A stretch of 19,792 nucleotides of DNA from DATJHM01 sp035493895 (GCA_035493895.1 DATJHM010000167.1:1-19792), one strand, 5' to 3'; counted from the stretch's first letter, positions 1 through 8,196 are shown. The notes: generated by a model from the letters alone, not told the origin. Program-made: numbers and translations.

Positions 1-1
1 A

Positions 2-1828
2 GGATCAACTCTGGGACGCTATGAACTACGACATCGTATCGCTCGCGGTGGCATGTCTGAAGTCTATCTCGGCTATGACAAACGCGTACGACGCCGTGTG
101 GCTGTCAAGGTCTTATATGGCAGCGATGAACCTTTCGTGCGACGATTTGAGCGCGAGGCCCTGGCGATCGGCACGCTCTCACACGACCATATCTTGCCCC
201 TCTATGATTTCGGCGAACAACGCCCCTGGTACTATCTGGTTATGCCCTTCGTCGAGGGGGGGACTTTGCGCGATTATCTTCTCAAACGAGAACGCTTAAC
301 GATGGAAGAGGCTGGCAGCTTTCTGGATCAAATCGCTGCCGCCTTACAATACGCTCACGATCACGGCGTCGTCCATCGCGATGTGAAACCCTCTAACATT
401 CTGCTCAGACCGGATGGCTATGCCTATCTGGGCGATTTCGGTCTGGCCAAAGCGAAAATCGAGGCGGAATTTTTGACACACTCCGGGATCATGATCGGTA
501 CTCCCGAGTATATGGCTCCCGAACAATCCAACGGCATCAGCGATTACCGCAGTGACATCTATTCACTTGGGATTATTCTCTATCAGATGCTGACCGGCCA
601 TGTGCCCTTTACGGCAGATTCACCACTGGCCGTTTCTCTTCGCCATATGCAGTCTCAGCCCAAGCCACCCGGCGAGTACAATAGCGAGATTCCTCAGACT
701 ATCGAGCAGATTATTCTCAAGGCCCTGGAAAAAAATCCCGATGAGCGCTATCAGCAGGCCCGCGATCTCTCAGCTATCTATCGCAAAGCTCTCCTCCAGG
801 AACGCGCTCATCACCTCAACGACGATCTGCAAATCATTTCCTCGCAGGAGGAAGTGACGGCAATTTCGCCCGCGGTCAATATCGCTGATATCGCTTCCTC
901 TAAATTCACGCATAATCTGGATGTTGCGCAGGAACGCTTGATTGCGCCAATTGTCACGCCAAGACTCTATCCGCTCGGCAATGAGGCCCCTCCTGTTCCC
1001 TCCATCATCGGGGGTGCAAGAATAACCCACCACAAAAAGCGCCTGCTCTATCCTCTCATCATTACGGTCTTAATTGGCACGATTCTCATCGTCCTGGCCT
1101 TTCCATTAAATCCGTTCAACCAGCAAAACAATCATCTCCAACTGCAAGAATTGCATGCGACACGTCAAAGCCAGCAGCGAGCGAGTGCCACCGCACAGGC
1201 CCGCTCCACGGCCCAGGCGGTGCTCGCAGCTGAGGCGAGGGTGCAGGAGGCGGCAGGGATTACGGCTGCTCTTGGTGTAGGCGAAGCACTCTATCACAAT
1301 GATATGACTGCGCCCGGAGGGGCCTGGATCAATGACGGCCATCAATGCTTTTTTTCGCCCGCAGGCTATCATGTCGCCACTAATCTACGCCATGCCGTTG
1401 TCTGGTGCTACGATAATCAGCACGCCTATACTGATGCCATCATGACCATGCAGGCGCAACTGCTCTATGGCGATATATACGGTCTGGTGTTCCGCCTGAG
1501 CCCGCTCAGCAAGGCTTTCTATGCGCTCGAACTCAATAGCGCTGGCGAGTATCGTTTTGTGCGCGTCCTCAGCAGCAATCCCGGCAACTGGCTCACCTTG
1601 ATCGATTGGACGCACACCAATGCGTTGCACGCGGGCTACAAACAAAACAATACGTTCTTATTCATCGCCAATAAAAATCATTTTCGCATTTATATTAACA
1701 AACAGCTCGTGGTTTCAGATATCAGCGATACCGCCTACGCCAGTGGCTACGTCGGCTTTCTCGTAGGTGGCGATAGCAAAGCTGGCTCCGAGGCCATTTT
1801 TAGCAATCTCTGGGTCTTCCAGAAATAG
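2..1828 (+). CDS. Transmembrane Ser/Thr protein kinase with C-terminal beta-sandwich sensor (5' partial)
   Basis: Seen: the reading frame is open to the left edge and codes for a glycine-rich loop (ARGGMSEVYLG) ahead of the first ATG at 53. The true start therefore lies outside the window and the ATG at 53 is internal. Kinase landmarks are the VAVK lysine (107-109), HRDVKPSN from 374, DFG from 434 and MAPEQ near 511, so all catalytic residues are present. The kinase domain is followed by a linker, one TM helix (near 1043-1105), an Ala/Gln/Arg-rich segment likely to be helical, and a C-terminal domain of about 190 residues. That last domain has the same order of motifs as the three repeats of the next gene and two cysteines in matching places. 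Known: Hanks-type (PknB-like) kinases phosphorylate Ser/Thr in the cytoplasm, and extracytoplasmic domains usually sense ligands. Inferred: a membrane receptor kinase paired with the TIR-NACHT gene 191 nt downstream. Confidence 0.93.
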   Translation, partial: GSTLGRYELRHRIARGGMSEVYLGYDKRVRRRVAVKVLYGSDEPFVRRFEREALAIGTLSHDHILPLYDFGEQRPWYYLVMPFVEGGTLRDYLLKRERLTMEEAGSFLDQIAAALQYAHDHGVVHRDVKPSNILLRPDGYAYLGDFGLAKAKIEAEFLTHSGIMIGTPEYMAPEQSNGISDYRSDIYSLGIILYQMLTGHVPFTADSPLAVSLRHMQSQPKPPGEYNSEIPQTIEQIILKALEKNPDERYQQARDLSAIYRKALLQERAHHLNDDLQIISSQEEVTAISPAVNIADIASSKFTHNLDVAQERLIAPIVTPRLYPLGNEAPPVPSIIGGARITHHKKRLLYPLIITVLIGTILIVLAFPLNPFNQQNNHLQLQELHATRQSQQRASATAQARSTAQAVLAAEARVQEAAGITAALGVGEALYHNDMTAPGGAWINDGHQCFFSPAGYHVATNLRHAVVWCYDNQHAYTDAIMTMQAQLLYGDIYGLVFRLSPLSKAFYALELNSAGEYRFVRVLSSNPGNWLTLIDWTHTNALHAGYKQNNTFLFIANKNHFRIYINKQLVVSDISDTAYASGYVGFLVGGDSKAGSEAIFSNLWVFQK

Positions 1829-1882
1829 CAGCTGCGCCTGCAATCGCGCTCTCTTCCTCTCATATAAGCGCTATTTCATCTT

Positions 1883-1912
1883 GCTTCATGAGTAGATTTC
1901 TGCCCATGAAGC
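1883..1912. terminator. Inverted repeat downstream of the kinase (weak terminator or operator)
   Basis: GCTTCATG (1883-1890) and CATGAAGC (1905-1912) form an 8-bp stem with a 14-nt loop, 55 nt after the kinase stop. A T-run follows only about 20 nt later (1935-1941), so it is not a classical intrinsic terminator. It may instead be a binding site just upstream of the TIR-NACHT promoter. Confidence 0.35.
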
Positions 1913-1930
1913 AGGGAATGTGTAATTGTA

Positions 1931-1959
1931 TTGCTTTTTTTATCAAACTCATTTATACT
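1931..1959 (+). promoter_or_regulatory. Candidate sigma-A-type promoter for the TIR-NACHT gene
   Basis: The -10 candidate TATACT (1954-1959, 5/6 consensus) lies 17 nt after a poor -35, TTGCTT (1931-1936). The surrounding stretch is very AT-rich. The predicted transcript start is about 50 nt before the ATG at 2020, and a purine-rich GGGAAGAG precedes that ATG. This suggests the gene can be transcribed apart from the kinase. Confidence 0.4.
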
Positions 1960-2019
1960 TGATTTACTTATAAAAATCGTCGACTACCGATCGTTTGATA
2001 GAACAGGGAAGAGAAAACG

Positions 2020-5000
2020 ATGGTCGTTGCAGCCCCTCTTGAGGTCTTCTACGCCTATGCAGAGGCAGATGAAACGCTGCGTCTGACCCTGGAGAAGCAT
2101 CTGGGTGCTTTACAGACGGGCGGATTGATCACCAGTTGGTATGAGCGTCTTATCAAACCCGGGAGCAAACGCGATCAGGAGATTATTACTCACCTGGAAC
2201 GCGCGTCGATCATTCTTCTGCTCATTACTCCCGACTTTCTGTCTTCCGACTACTGTTATAGCGTTGAAATGCAACGTGCGCTGGAACGTCATGCCGCCGG
2301 GCTTGCACGCGTCATCCCTATCCTTCTGCGCCCGGTCTACTGGGGCGAGACTCCTTTTACCTATTTGCCGTATCTTCCTCGCAATGGCAGAGCCGTCACA
2401 AGCTGGCTGAATCAAGATGAAGCATTTACGGAGATTGCCGAGGGAATTCGTACGGTCATTGCAGAGTTTCCTGGGCCTGTAGCCCGGTCCCATATTCCCC
2501 CGCTTCCCTCTCGCGTCAGTCGCCAGAATCGTGAGCGCTTACTCAAACGCGTACGCTCGTTCTGGATCGAAGGGGTGCTCAACCAATCGCTTCACCATAC
2601 AACCCTTCTCACGCTTCAATTAAATGAGCAGCCAGAGGCAGTTGCTAATCCCTGGAAGCTCGTACTTCAGGAAGCGAATCTCCCATCACAGCCATTGCCC
2701 GCAGGAACTCGTATCTCGCAGGTCTATGATCATGCCGATGGTGAACTGCTCATTCTGGGAGACCCTGGCATTGGCAAAACAACGTTGCTCCTGGAACTGA
2801 CTCGCGATTTGCTGGTACGTGCCGAAAACGATTCTTCTCATCCCATACCGGTCTTCTTCAATCTCTCCTCCTGGGCCGAGAAGCGCCAACCTCTTACCCT
2901 CTGGCTCGTTGAAGAGTTGCGCACGAAATATCAGGTTCCGCACAAGGTCGCTCAAGAGTGGGTCGATGCCAATCAACTCGTATTGCTGCTCGATGGCCTG
3001 GATGAGGTGACACCTGAATTCTATTCAGCCTGTATCAACGCCATTAATGCCTATCGCCAGGAACACGGTATTGTCTCTGTAGTAGTCAGTAGCCGCTACG
3101 CTGAATATCAGGAACAGACGGCACAGGTGGTTCTGCATACGGCCGTTGTGGTGCAGCCTCTGACAGCTCAGCAGATCGATGCTTATCTCTCTAGCGCCTC
3201 TGGACAGTTGGAAGGGGTACGCGTTGCCCTCGCCCACGATCGAGAATTGCAAGAATTAGCCACAACGCCCTTAATGCTCAATATCTTGATGCTCGCCTAT
3301 CAGGGCCAGTCTGTCGAAAGCCCTACCACACCAATCTCTTCTGAAGAGTGGCGACAACTGGTATTTGAACAATATGTGAAACGCATGTTCTCTCGTCGTG
3401 AAGGCAAATCCCCTTACACCCTCGAAGAAACGAAACACTGGCTTACCTGGCTGGCACAACAACTCACCAAACGCAATCAGACCCAGTTTTACCTGGAGCA
3501 GATGCAGCCCGACTGGCTCGAGGAGCGACGCTTCACTCGCAGTTATGAGCGTCTCGCGGTACGCCTTCCCGGTATATTGATCGGTATCCTCGCCAGTTTT
3601 GCCGCTTTCAGCATCTTTCTCGCCAGTTTCACCAATATTACTTCTGGCATCTCTATTCTTCTCACGGGTGGACTGATAGGAGGGTTGTTCAGCAATGCAG
3701 GCCGCATCAGATCTCGCGTGGATGAACAAAAAGGGGTGTGGAGAAATCTCTGGCATCGGTTTACTATCGGCTTGAGGAGTGGTGCGTTTATTGGACTGGC
3801 CATGGGCTTGAGCTTCGGCTTCCAGCTCGGGCCACACTATACCATGAAACAGTGGCTCACTGATGGCCTTACCACTGGCTTAAGCCTCGGCGTGGGCTGT
3901 CTCCTTCTCTGTCTGCTCTTTCAGGTTGGCAAAAGAGCCACAACACAGACAGAGACGCCTGCTCGTCTCTGGGGCAAGATGTGGAGTCGTTTCTTCAATA
4001 ATGTCCATGCAAGAAATAGTCTACTCGTTGGAGTCTGCCTGGGCGTAGGTGTGGGCATCGTTGGGGTGAAACTTGATCCGCGTGGTACTCCCCCGGCAAG
4101 TAATATGGCGTTCAATATAGTGATTGAAGGCTTAATAGGTTTCCTTGTCAGCGTGCTCCTTGTAGAAAGAAAAAGCACAATACAGCCTACCGAAATGATC
4201 GTCTGGTCATGGCCCAGTCTCTGGCGCAGCCTCACCAAAGGACAAAATTTCAAAAACGGATTGTTGATTGCGGCACTCTTTGGCATCAGTTTCGGGTTGA
4301 GCTATGGAATAAGTATAGGGTTAATTGGTGGAATAAGCGCAGGCTTCACTTATACAATAGGTGTAGGGTTGGGCTATGGACTCAGTGCAGGGCTCAGCTA
4401 CTGGCTACTCATCGGCTTATTTCACGGCTTGTATAGCGATGCCCTGGATGCACATCACCGCATCCGACCGAATCAAGGTATTCGCAATTCTCTACGAAAC
4501 AGTATCGTGATCGGCTTTATCAGTGCTTGCGTCGGTTGCCTTCTATGCATACTGAATAGTGTTATCATTACTGCGTTATGGCTCGGGGTGAATCTCTTAT
4601 TCAATATCCCTGCTATCCTCAAAATTGGGCTATCCAGTGAGATGGACTTCCTGGGAGGAAATTGGCTTATTGCTGCATTGAGCAATGGCCTTCAGGATGG
4701 ATTAGCTGTTGCGATCAGTGGTGGTCTTCTGGTTGCACTCATCAGTGGTGGGCTCGCCTGCTTTCGCCATGTTATTCTCCGCTGGTTCTTGTGGCGCACA
4801 CAATCTATCCCCTGGAAGTATGTACGTTTCCTGGATTTCACCACCAAACGCGTTCTCCTTCGCAGGGTAGGCGGCGGCTATATCTTTACACACCGCCTTC
4901 TGCTCGACTATTTCGCCACACAGGATCAGCCGCCCACCTCTCAGGAAACAACTGGACCTCTGGCTGTCGCCGACCAGCCTCCTTTTCAACTGCAGACTGT

Positions 5001-7014
5001 CCCTGCTCCAATCGCCAGCAGCAACAGAACTCTTTTTTCTCGCACCTCACCTCGCGTGAGAATACTCCTGCTTGGCATAATACTTCTCTTCATTATCCTC
5101 AGTATCACTGGCCTATGGGGATACCAGGCATATCAGACCAGAACCAATCCCTACCCCGCCTACGTTCCCGATAGCACCGTACTTATTATGAATGATCCGC
5201 TTAATCAACCCGGACAATGGATACCAGGAACAAATCCCAATATGGGAGGTTCCTGTCAATTCAGCAATGGTGCCTATGTGATTCATCAACCAAAACTATT
5301 GGGCGGACCTTTTAATTGTTTTTCTACCAGCACTCCTTTTAGCAATTTTATCTTCGAAGTACGCATGACCATCACGCAGGGGGATTGTGGAGGAATCAGT
5401 TTCCGCGCTGATGCGTCCGAGAGCAAATTCTATTATTTCGTTCTATGTCAAAATGGGTTATATAATCTCACCAAATTTAATGGATTCGGTATTCCTGGCC
5501 AGTTTCTAATAGCTAGCAGCATAACATCGCTCATTCATCCGGGCCTGAACCAGAGCAATCTGATCGCCATCGTTGCACAGGGAGACACTATTACTCTCTA
5601 TGCAAATCGTCATGACCTCGCTACAGTCCGGAATACTGGCTATACAAGCGGTGGTATAGCTCTCACAGCTGATGAACTTGTTAGCCCCACCACAGTCGCC
5701 TACAATGACGCAAAGCTGTGGATGCGTCCCAATGATCTTGCTCACGATCATGCCACAGCAAGCGCCATTGCTCAGATGCAGGAGAAAATCAATCCCTACC
5801 CCGCCTACGTTCCCGATGGAACGACGCTCGTTATGAATGATCCGCTCAATCAGCCCGAGCGATGGGCACAATTCAGCAACGCTGATTGGGGAGGCTCCTG
5901 CCAATTCAGCAAGGAAGCCTATGTGATCCAGCAAACAAAAGTCAACCGCAATTTCACCTGTTTTCCAGCTACACCCATCTCTTTCAGCAATTTTATCTTT
6001 GAGGTCCATATGACGATCACACAGGGAGATTGTGGCGGAATTGTCTTTCGTACTGATATAACCGGTGGGAAATCCTATGTCTTCAGGGTCTGCCAGAATG
6101 GGCAATATGGCCTGATTAAATATACTGGAACCGGGATTCCTGGTTTGCCATTATCCGTTGGTAGCACGCTCCTTATCCATCAGGGCGCAAACCAGAGCAA
6201 TGTGGTGGCAGTTGTTGCGCAGGGAAGCACGATGATGCTCTACGTGAACCGCCATGAGCTTGCCAGTGTTCAAGATACAAGCTATACCAGCGGGGGCATT
6301 GCTCTCACTGCCGGTTCAAATACCAGCCCGACTGAGGTGGCCTATAGTAACGCCAGGCTGTGGATGCGTCAGAATGACGTTCTCCATGCGTATGCCACAG
6401 CAACTGCCATCGCCCAGATGCAAGCAAAAATCAATCCCTACCCCGCCTATGTTCCCGACGATACAGCCCTCATTATCAATGACCCGCTCAATCAACCCGG
6501 ACTCTGGATGGCTGGCCTGAATGCTGACTGGGGTGGCTCCTGTCAATTCAACAATGGTGCTTATATTATCCGACAAGTAAAAAATGACAGACATTTTAAC
6601 TGTTTCTCGACAACTTCCACCACGTTTAGCAATTTTGTCTTCGAAGTACACATGACGATCGCGCAAGGGGATTGTGGAGGGATGAGTTTTCGCGCTGATG
6701 CGTCAGAGAGTAAAACGTACTACCTCAATATCTGTCAGAGCGGCCAATATGGCCTCGCCAGATTCACCGGAGTCGGTATTCCTGGCATACCATTAGCTGG
6801 TGGCACCACGTCGCTGATCCATCAGGGCCTGAACCAGAGCAATCTGATCGCTATCGTTGCCCGGGGAAGTACGATTACGCTCTACGCGAATCGCCATGAG
6901 CTTGTCACGGTTCAGGATACCAGCTATACCAGCGGCAAAATTGCGATTGCCGCCGGTGATGTCACCCACCCAACCGAGGTCGTCTATAGTAACGTGAGGG
7001 TATGGACGTTCTAA
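2020..7014 (+). CDS. TIR-NACHT multi-pass membrane protein with three C-terminal beta-sandwich-like repeats
   Basis: Residues 6-150 are a TIR domain (VFYAYAEADE start, SDYCYSVEM with E83 at the catalytic glutamate position of NAD-cleaving TIRs). Residues about 240-470 are a NACHT NTPase: Walker A GDPGIGKT at 247-254 (K253), Walker B LVLLLDGLDEV at 320-330, and a later SSR sensor motif. Residues about 508-925 are strongly hydrophobic and Gly/Leu-rich, built of modules of roughly 80 residues that begin near W574, W651, W735 and about 820. A GGGYIFTHRLLLDYFA segment near 950-966 is typical of the end of the cytoplasmic part in NACHT proteins of this sort. One more TM helix follows (about 1012-1036), then three repeats starting at N1043, N1258 and N1472. 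Each repeat has four conserved cysteines. Known: TIR domains hydrolyse NAD+ or make nucleotide signals, and NACHT modules oligomerise. Inferred: a receptor with outside sensing and an inside effector. The start is the ATG after GGGAAGAG. Confidence 0.93.
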   Translation: MVVAAPLEVFYAYAEADETLRLTLEKHLGALQTGGLITSWYERLIKPGSKRDQEIITHLERASIILLLITPDFLSSDYCYSVEMQRALERHAAGLARVIPILLRPVYWGETPFTYLPYLPRNGRAVTSWLNQDEAFTEIAEGIRTVIAEFPGPVARSHIPPLPSRVSRQNRERLLKRVRSFWIEGVLNQSLHHTTLLTLQLNEQPEAVANPWKLVLQEANLPSQPLPAGTRISQVYDHADGELLILGDPGIGKTTLLLELTRDLLVRAENDSSHPIPVFFNLSSWAEKRQPLTLWLVEELRTKYQVPHKVAQEWVDANQLVLLLDGLDEVTPEFYSACINAINAYRQEHGIVSVVVSSRYAEYQEQTAQVVLHTAVVVQPLTAQQIDAYLSSASGQLEGVRVALAHDRELQELATTPLMLNILMLAYQGQSVESPTTPISSEEWRQLVFEQYVKRMFSRREGKSPYTLEETKHWLTWLAQQLTKRNQTQFYLEQMQPDWLEERRFTRSYERLAVRLPGILIGILASFAAFSIFLASFTNITSGISILLTGGLIGGLFSNAGRIRSRVDEQKGVWRNLWHRFTIGLRSGAFIGLAMGLSFGFQLGPHYTMKQWLTDGLTTGLSLGVGCLLLCLLFQVGKRATTQTETPARLWGKMWSRFFNNVHARNSLLVGVCLGVGVGIVGVKLDPRGTPPASNMAFNIVIEGLIGFLVSVLLVERKSTIQPTEMIVWSWPSLWRSLTKGQNFKNGLLIAALFGISFGLSYGISIGLIGGISAGFTYTIGVGLGYGLSAGLSYWLLIGLFHGLYSDALDAHHRIRPNQGIRNSLRNSIVIGFISACVGCLLCILNSVIITALWLGVNLLFNIPAILKIGLSSEMDFLGGNWLIAALSNGLQDGLAVAISGGLLVALISGGLACFRHVILRWFLWRTQSIPWKYVRFLDFTTKRVLLRRVGGGYIFTHRLLLDYFATQDQPPTSQETTGPLAVADQPPFQLQTVPAPIASSNRTLFSRTSPRVRILLLGIILLFIILSITGLWGYQAYQTRTNPYPAYVPDSTVLIMNDPLNQPGQWIPGTNPNMGGSCQFSNGAYVIHQPKLLGGPFNCFSTSTPFSNFIFEVRMTITQGDCGGISFRADASESKFYYFVLCQNGLYNLTKFNGFGIPGQFLIASSITSLIHPGLNQSNLIAIVAQGDTITLYANRHDLATVRNTGYTSGGIALTADELVSPTTVAYNDAKLWMRPNDLAHDHATASAIAQMQEKINPYPAYVPDGTTLVMNDPLNQPERWAQFSNADWGGSCQFSKEAYVIQQTKVNRNFTCFPATPISFSNFIFEVHMTITQGDCGGIVFRTDITGGKSYVFRVCQNGQYGLIKYTGTGIPGLPLSVGSTLLIHQGANQSNVVAVVAQGSTMMLYVNRHELASVQDTSYTSGGIALTAGSNTSPTEVAYSNARLWMRQNDVLHAYATATAIAQMQAKINPYPAYVPDDTALIINDPLNQPGLWMAGLNADWGGSCQFNNGAYIIRQVKNDRHFNCFSTTSTTFSNFVFEVHMTIAQGDCGGMSFRADASESKTYYLNICQSGQYGLARFTGVGIPGIPLAGGTTSLIHQGLNQSNLIAIVARGSTITLYANRHELVTVQDTSYTSGKIAIAAGDVTHPTEVVYSNVRVWTF
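5146..7011 (+). repeat. Three tandem in-frame repeats of about 645 bp encoding four-cysteine domains
   Basis: Units begin at 5146, 5791 and 6433. The first 27 nt are identical in units 1 and 2 and differ at only a few bases in unit 3. Each unit encodes NPYPAYVPD, then NDPLNQP, GGSCQF, a Cys before the FSNF(I/V)FEV stretch, QGDCGG, a CQ(N/S)G, and a NQSN...YTSG segment. Units 1 and 2 end in a short helical linker containing AIAQMQ. The pattern is that of recent gene-internal duplication of a LamG/concanavalin-like or DUF1080-like beta-sandwich; the fold assignment is inferred. Confidence 0.85.
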
Positions 7015-7350
7015 GCAGGTCGACGTTGCTTCATCACAAGAGCCATATGCCACCCCCTTCCATAGGGTATCGTGAATGGACGAGCCATTGTCAATGGGAG
7101 CACTTGAAAGTATCGTATACTCTAAGCAAGAAAAAATCATATCGCACTTTAACACTTCAGAAATCTCTCTATAGGCCGATTATAAAGAAATGAGGATCAG
7201 AACGCAGTTCTCACCACCCTCATGTCGCCTGAAAGAGAGGTAGTGTAGCATCGATGTAGGGGCGAGATCCCCATCACATCCACATTTGTGTAGGTTATGT
7301 AGCATTTTCCTAAAATTCTTAATCTCTTTATAGAAAGCGTCATTTCTTTC
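7015..7350 (+). other. Intergenic region before folK with small inverted repeats
   Basis: This 336-nt stretch shows no convincing ORF, tRNA or strong terminator. It holds small potential hairpins: 7191-7222 (TGAGG/CCTCA outside AGAAC/GTTCT) and 7253-7275 (GGGG/CCCC plus GAT/ATC), followed by the near-palindrome CACATTTGTG at 7281-7290. A possible -10 TAAAAT (7311-7316) with TTGTGT 19 nt upstream is weak. No known riboswitch core was recognised. Confidence 0.4.
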
Positions 7351-7896
7351 ATGAGTACAGTTACTCGCAACCCGGCACAAAAAGTGTATCTTGCCCTGGG
7401 AACCAATATCGGAGATCGCCAGGACAATTTGCAGAAAGCGCTCCAGGCTCTCAACCCGGCAGTAACCATATGGGCTATTTCCTCAATCTATGAAACTGAG
7501 CCTGTTGGCTACCTGGAACAGCCACACTTCCTGAATCTTGTCTGTGCGGGCGAAACCAGTCTCTCCCCTGGCGATCTGCTCCGCTTCGTCAAAGGCATCG
7601 AGAGCGCCCTGGGACGCGTGCCCACATTTCGCAACGCGCCACGCCCGATCGATATCGATATTCTGCTTTATGCTGACCTCCAGATGCAGGAAGAGACACT
7701 GACCATCCCTCATCCACGCATGCTAGAGCGGAGTTTTGTGCTCGTTCCGCTTGCCGAAATCGCTCCTGAGCTGATCCCCCCCGGCCATACACAGACCGTG
7801 CGTGCTCTTTCAGAGAGATTATCACAGCAAGGTATCGTAAAGGTCTCCCAATACAGAGAAGGTATACAAACTCCACATCAGGGTATGCATCAGTAG
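7351..7896 (+). CDS. folK: 2-amino-4-hydroxy-6-hydroxymethyldihydropteridine pyrophosphokinase (HPPK)
   Basis: This enzyme transfers pyrophosphate from ATP to 6-hydroxymethyl-7,8-dihydropterin, the step before dihydropteroate synthase in folate synthesis; it is cytoplasmic. Seen: 181 residues, within the usual size of the family. The N-terminal strand VYLALGTNIGDR, the pterin-side segment SSIYETEPVG, and the signature RNAPRPIDIDILLY carrying the two Mg-binding aspartates are all present, followed by IPHPRMLERSFVLVPLAEIAP. The family signature usually reads GPR where this protein has APR, a mild change. No clear Shine-Dalgarno precedes the ATG. The gene stands alone rather than with folP/folB, and no strong promoter is visible upstream. 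Confidence 0.95.
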   Translation: MSTVTRNPAQKVYLALGTNIGDRQDNLQKALQALNPAVTIWAISSIYETEPVGYLEQPHFLNLVCAGETSLSPGDLLRFVKGIESALGRVPTFRNAPRPIDIDILLYADLQMQEETLTIPHPRMLERSFVLVPLAEIAPELIPPGHTQTVRALSERLSQQGIVKVSQYREGIQTPHQGMHQ

Positions 7897-7930
7897 TCTC
7901 TTCCAAAGCCCTGAGTCCAGCATAGAAGAC

Positions 7931-7959
7931 TTAACAAGACTTGTTCTGCGTGCTATAAT
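7931..7959 (+). promoter_or_regulatory. Near-consensus extended -10 promoter
   Basis: TTAACA (7931-7936, 5/6) is followed by exactly 17 nt and TATAAT (7954-7959, 6/6), with TGC directly before the -10 giving an extended -10 element. This is the strongest promoter in the window. Transcription should begin near 7966, about 290 nt before rsfS and about 25 nt before the open frame of the small ORF. Confidence 0.75.
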
Positions 7960-8018
7960 GCAGGTACAGTTACGTATCTTGTAAGTAGGAGAATACTATC
8001 CGGTCTCTCCCTGTTTGT

Positions 8019-8189
8019 GTGACAGGACGCTGGAAAGTACCGCTCGATACGCTTATCCAGGCCACCAGAATATACACGAGTGGTACACGGGTTGAACGTT
8101 CCTACCTGAAAACACATTTTCAGGAGGGAGAAACGCAGCTATTTCTCTTACAAGCCGAAGGCAAGGGTATGCTCGCCGCGATACGGTGA
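8019..8189 (+). CDS. Possible small ORF, about 56-63 residues, unknown function
   Basis: An open frame runs from 7989 to the TGA at 8187-8189 with no ATG before 8169. A GTG at 8019 gives 56 residues (VTGRWKVPLDTL...). Upstream, AGGAG at 7987-7991 sits six nt before an in-frame ATC (7998), which would give 63 residues from a rare start codon. The residue mix is protein-like: basic and aromatic residues are spread through it (TGRWK, RIYTSG, RSYLKTHF) and it ends GMLAAIR. It lies directly behind the best promoter in the window and before rsfS. No family is recognised. The alternative is an untranslated leader or a decayed gene. Confidence 0.35.
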   Translation: MTGRWKVPLDTLIQATRIYTSGTRVERSYLKTHFQEGETQLFLLQAEGKGMLAAIR

Positions 8190-8196
8190 ACATCCA

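Noticed and set aside
3271..3837. Long antisense ORF (188 codons) within the TIR-NACHT gene
   Set aside because: Its composition reflects the codon pattern of the opposite strand, it has no recognisable domain, and it lies fully inside a well-supported gene.
7104..7121. TTGAAA and TATACT pair before folK
   Set aside because: The two elements are only six nt apart, and the upstream TTGTCA is 22 nt away, so no normal promoter spacing fits.
7002..7193. 63-residue plus-strand ORF overlapping the end of the TIR-NACHT gene
   Set aside because: No Shine-Dalgarno, low-complexity basic composition, and it begins inside the conserved 3' end of the real gene.
8073..8104. T-box-like motif (GAGTGGTACACGG followed by ACGTTCC) in the leader before rsfS
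   Set aside because: It resembles the tRNA-binding bulge and antiterminator of a T-box, but the bulge differs from the consensus at a conserved base, there is no recognisable Stem I or specifier loop, the downstream gene is not an amino-acid or tRNA-synthetase gene, and the segment lies within an open reading frame.
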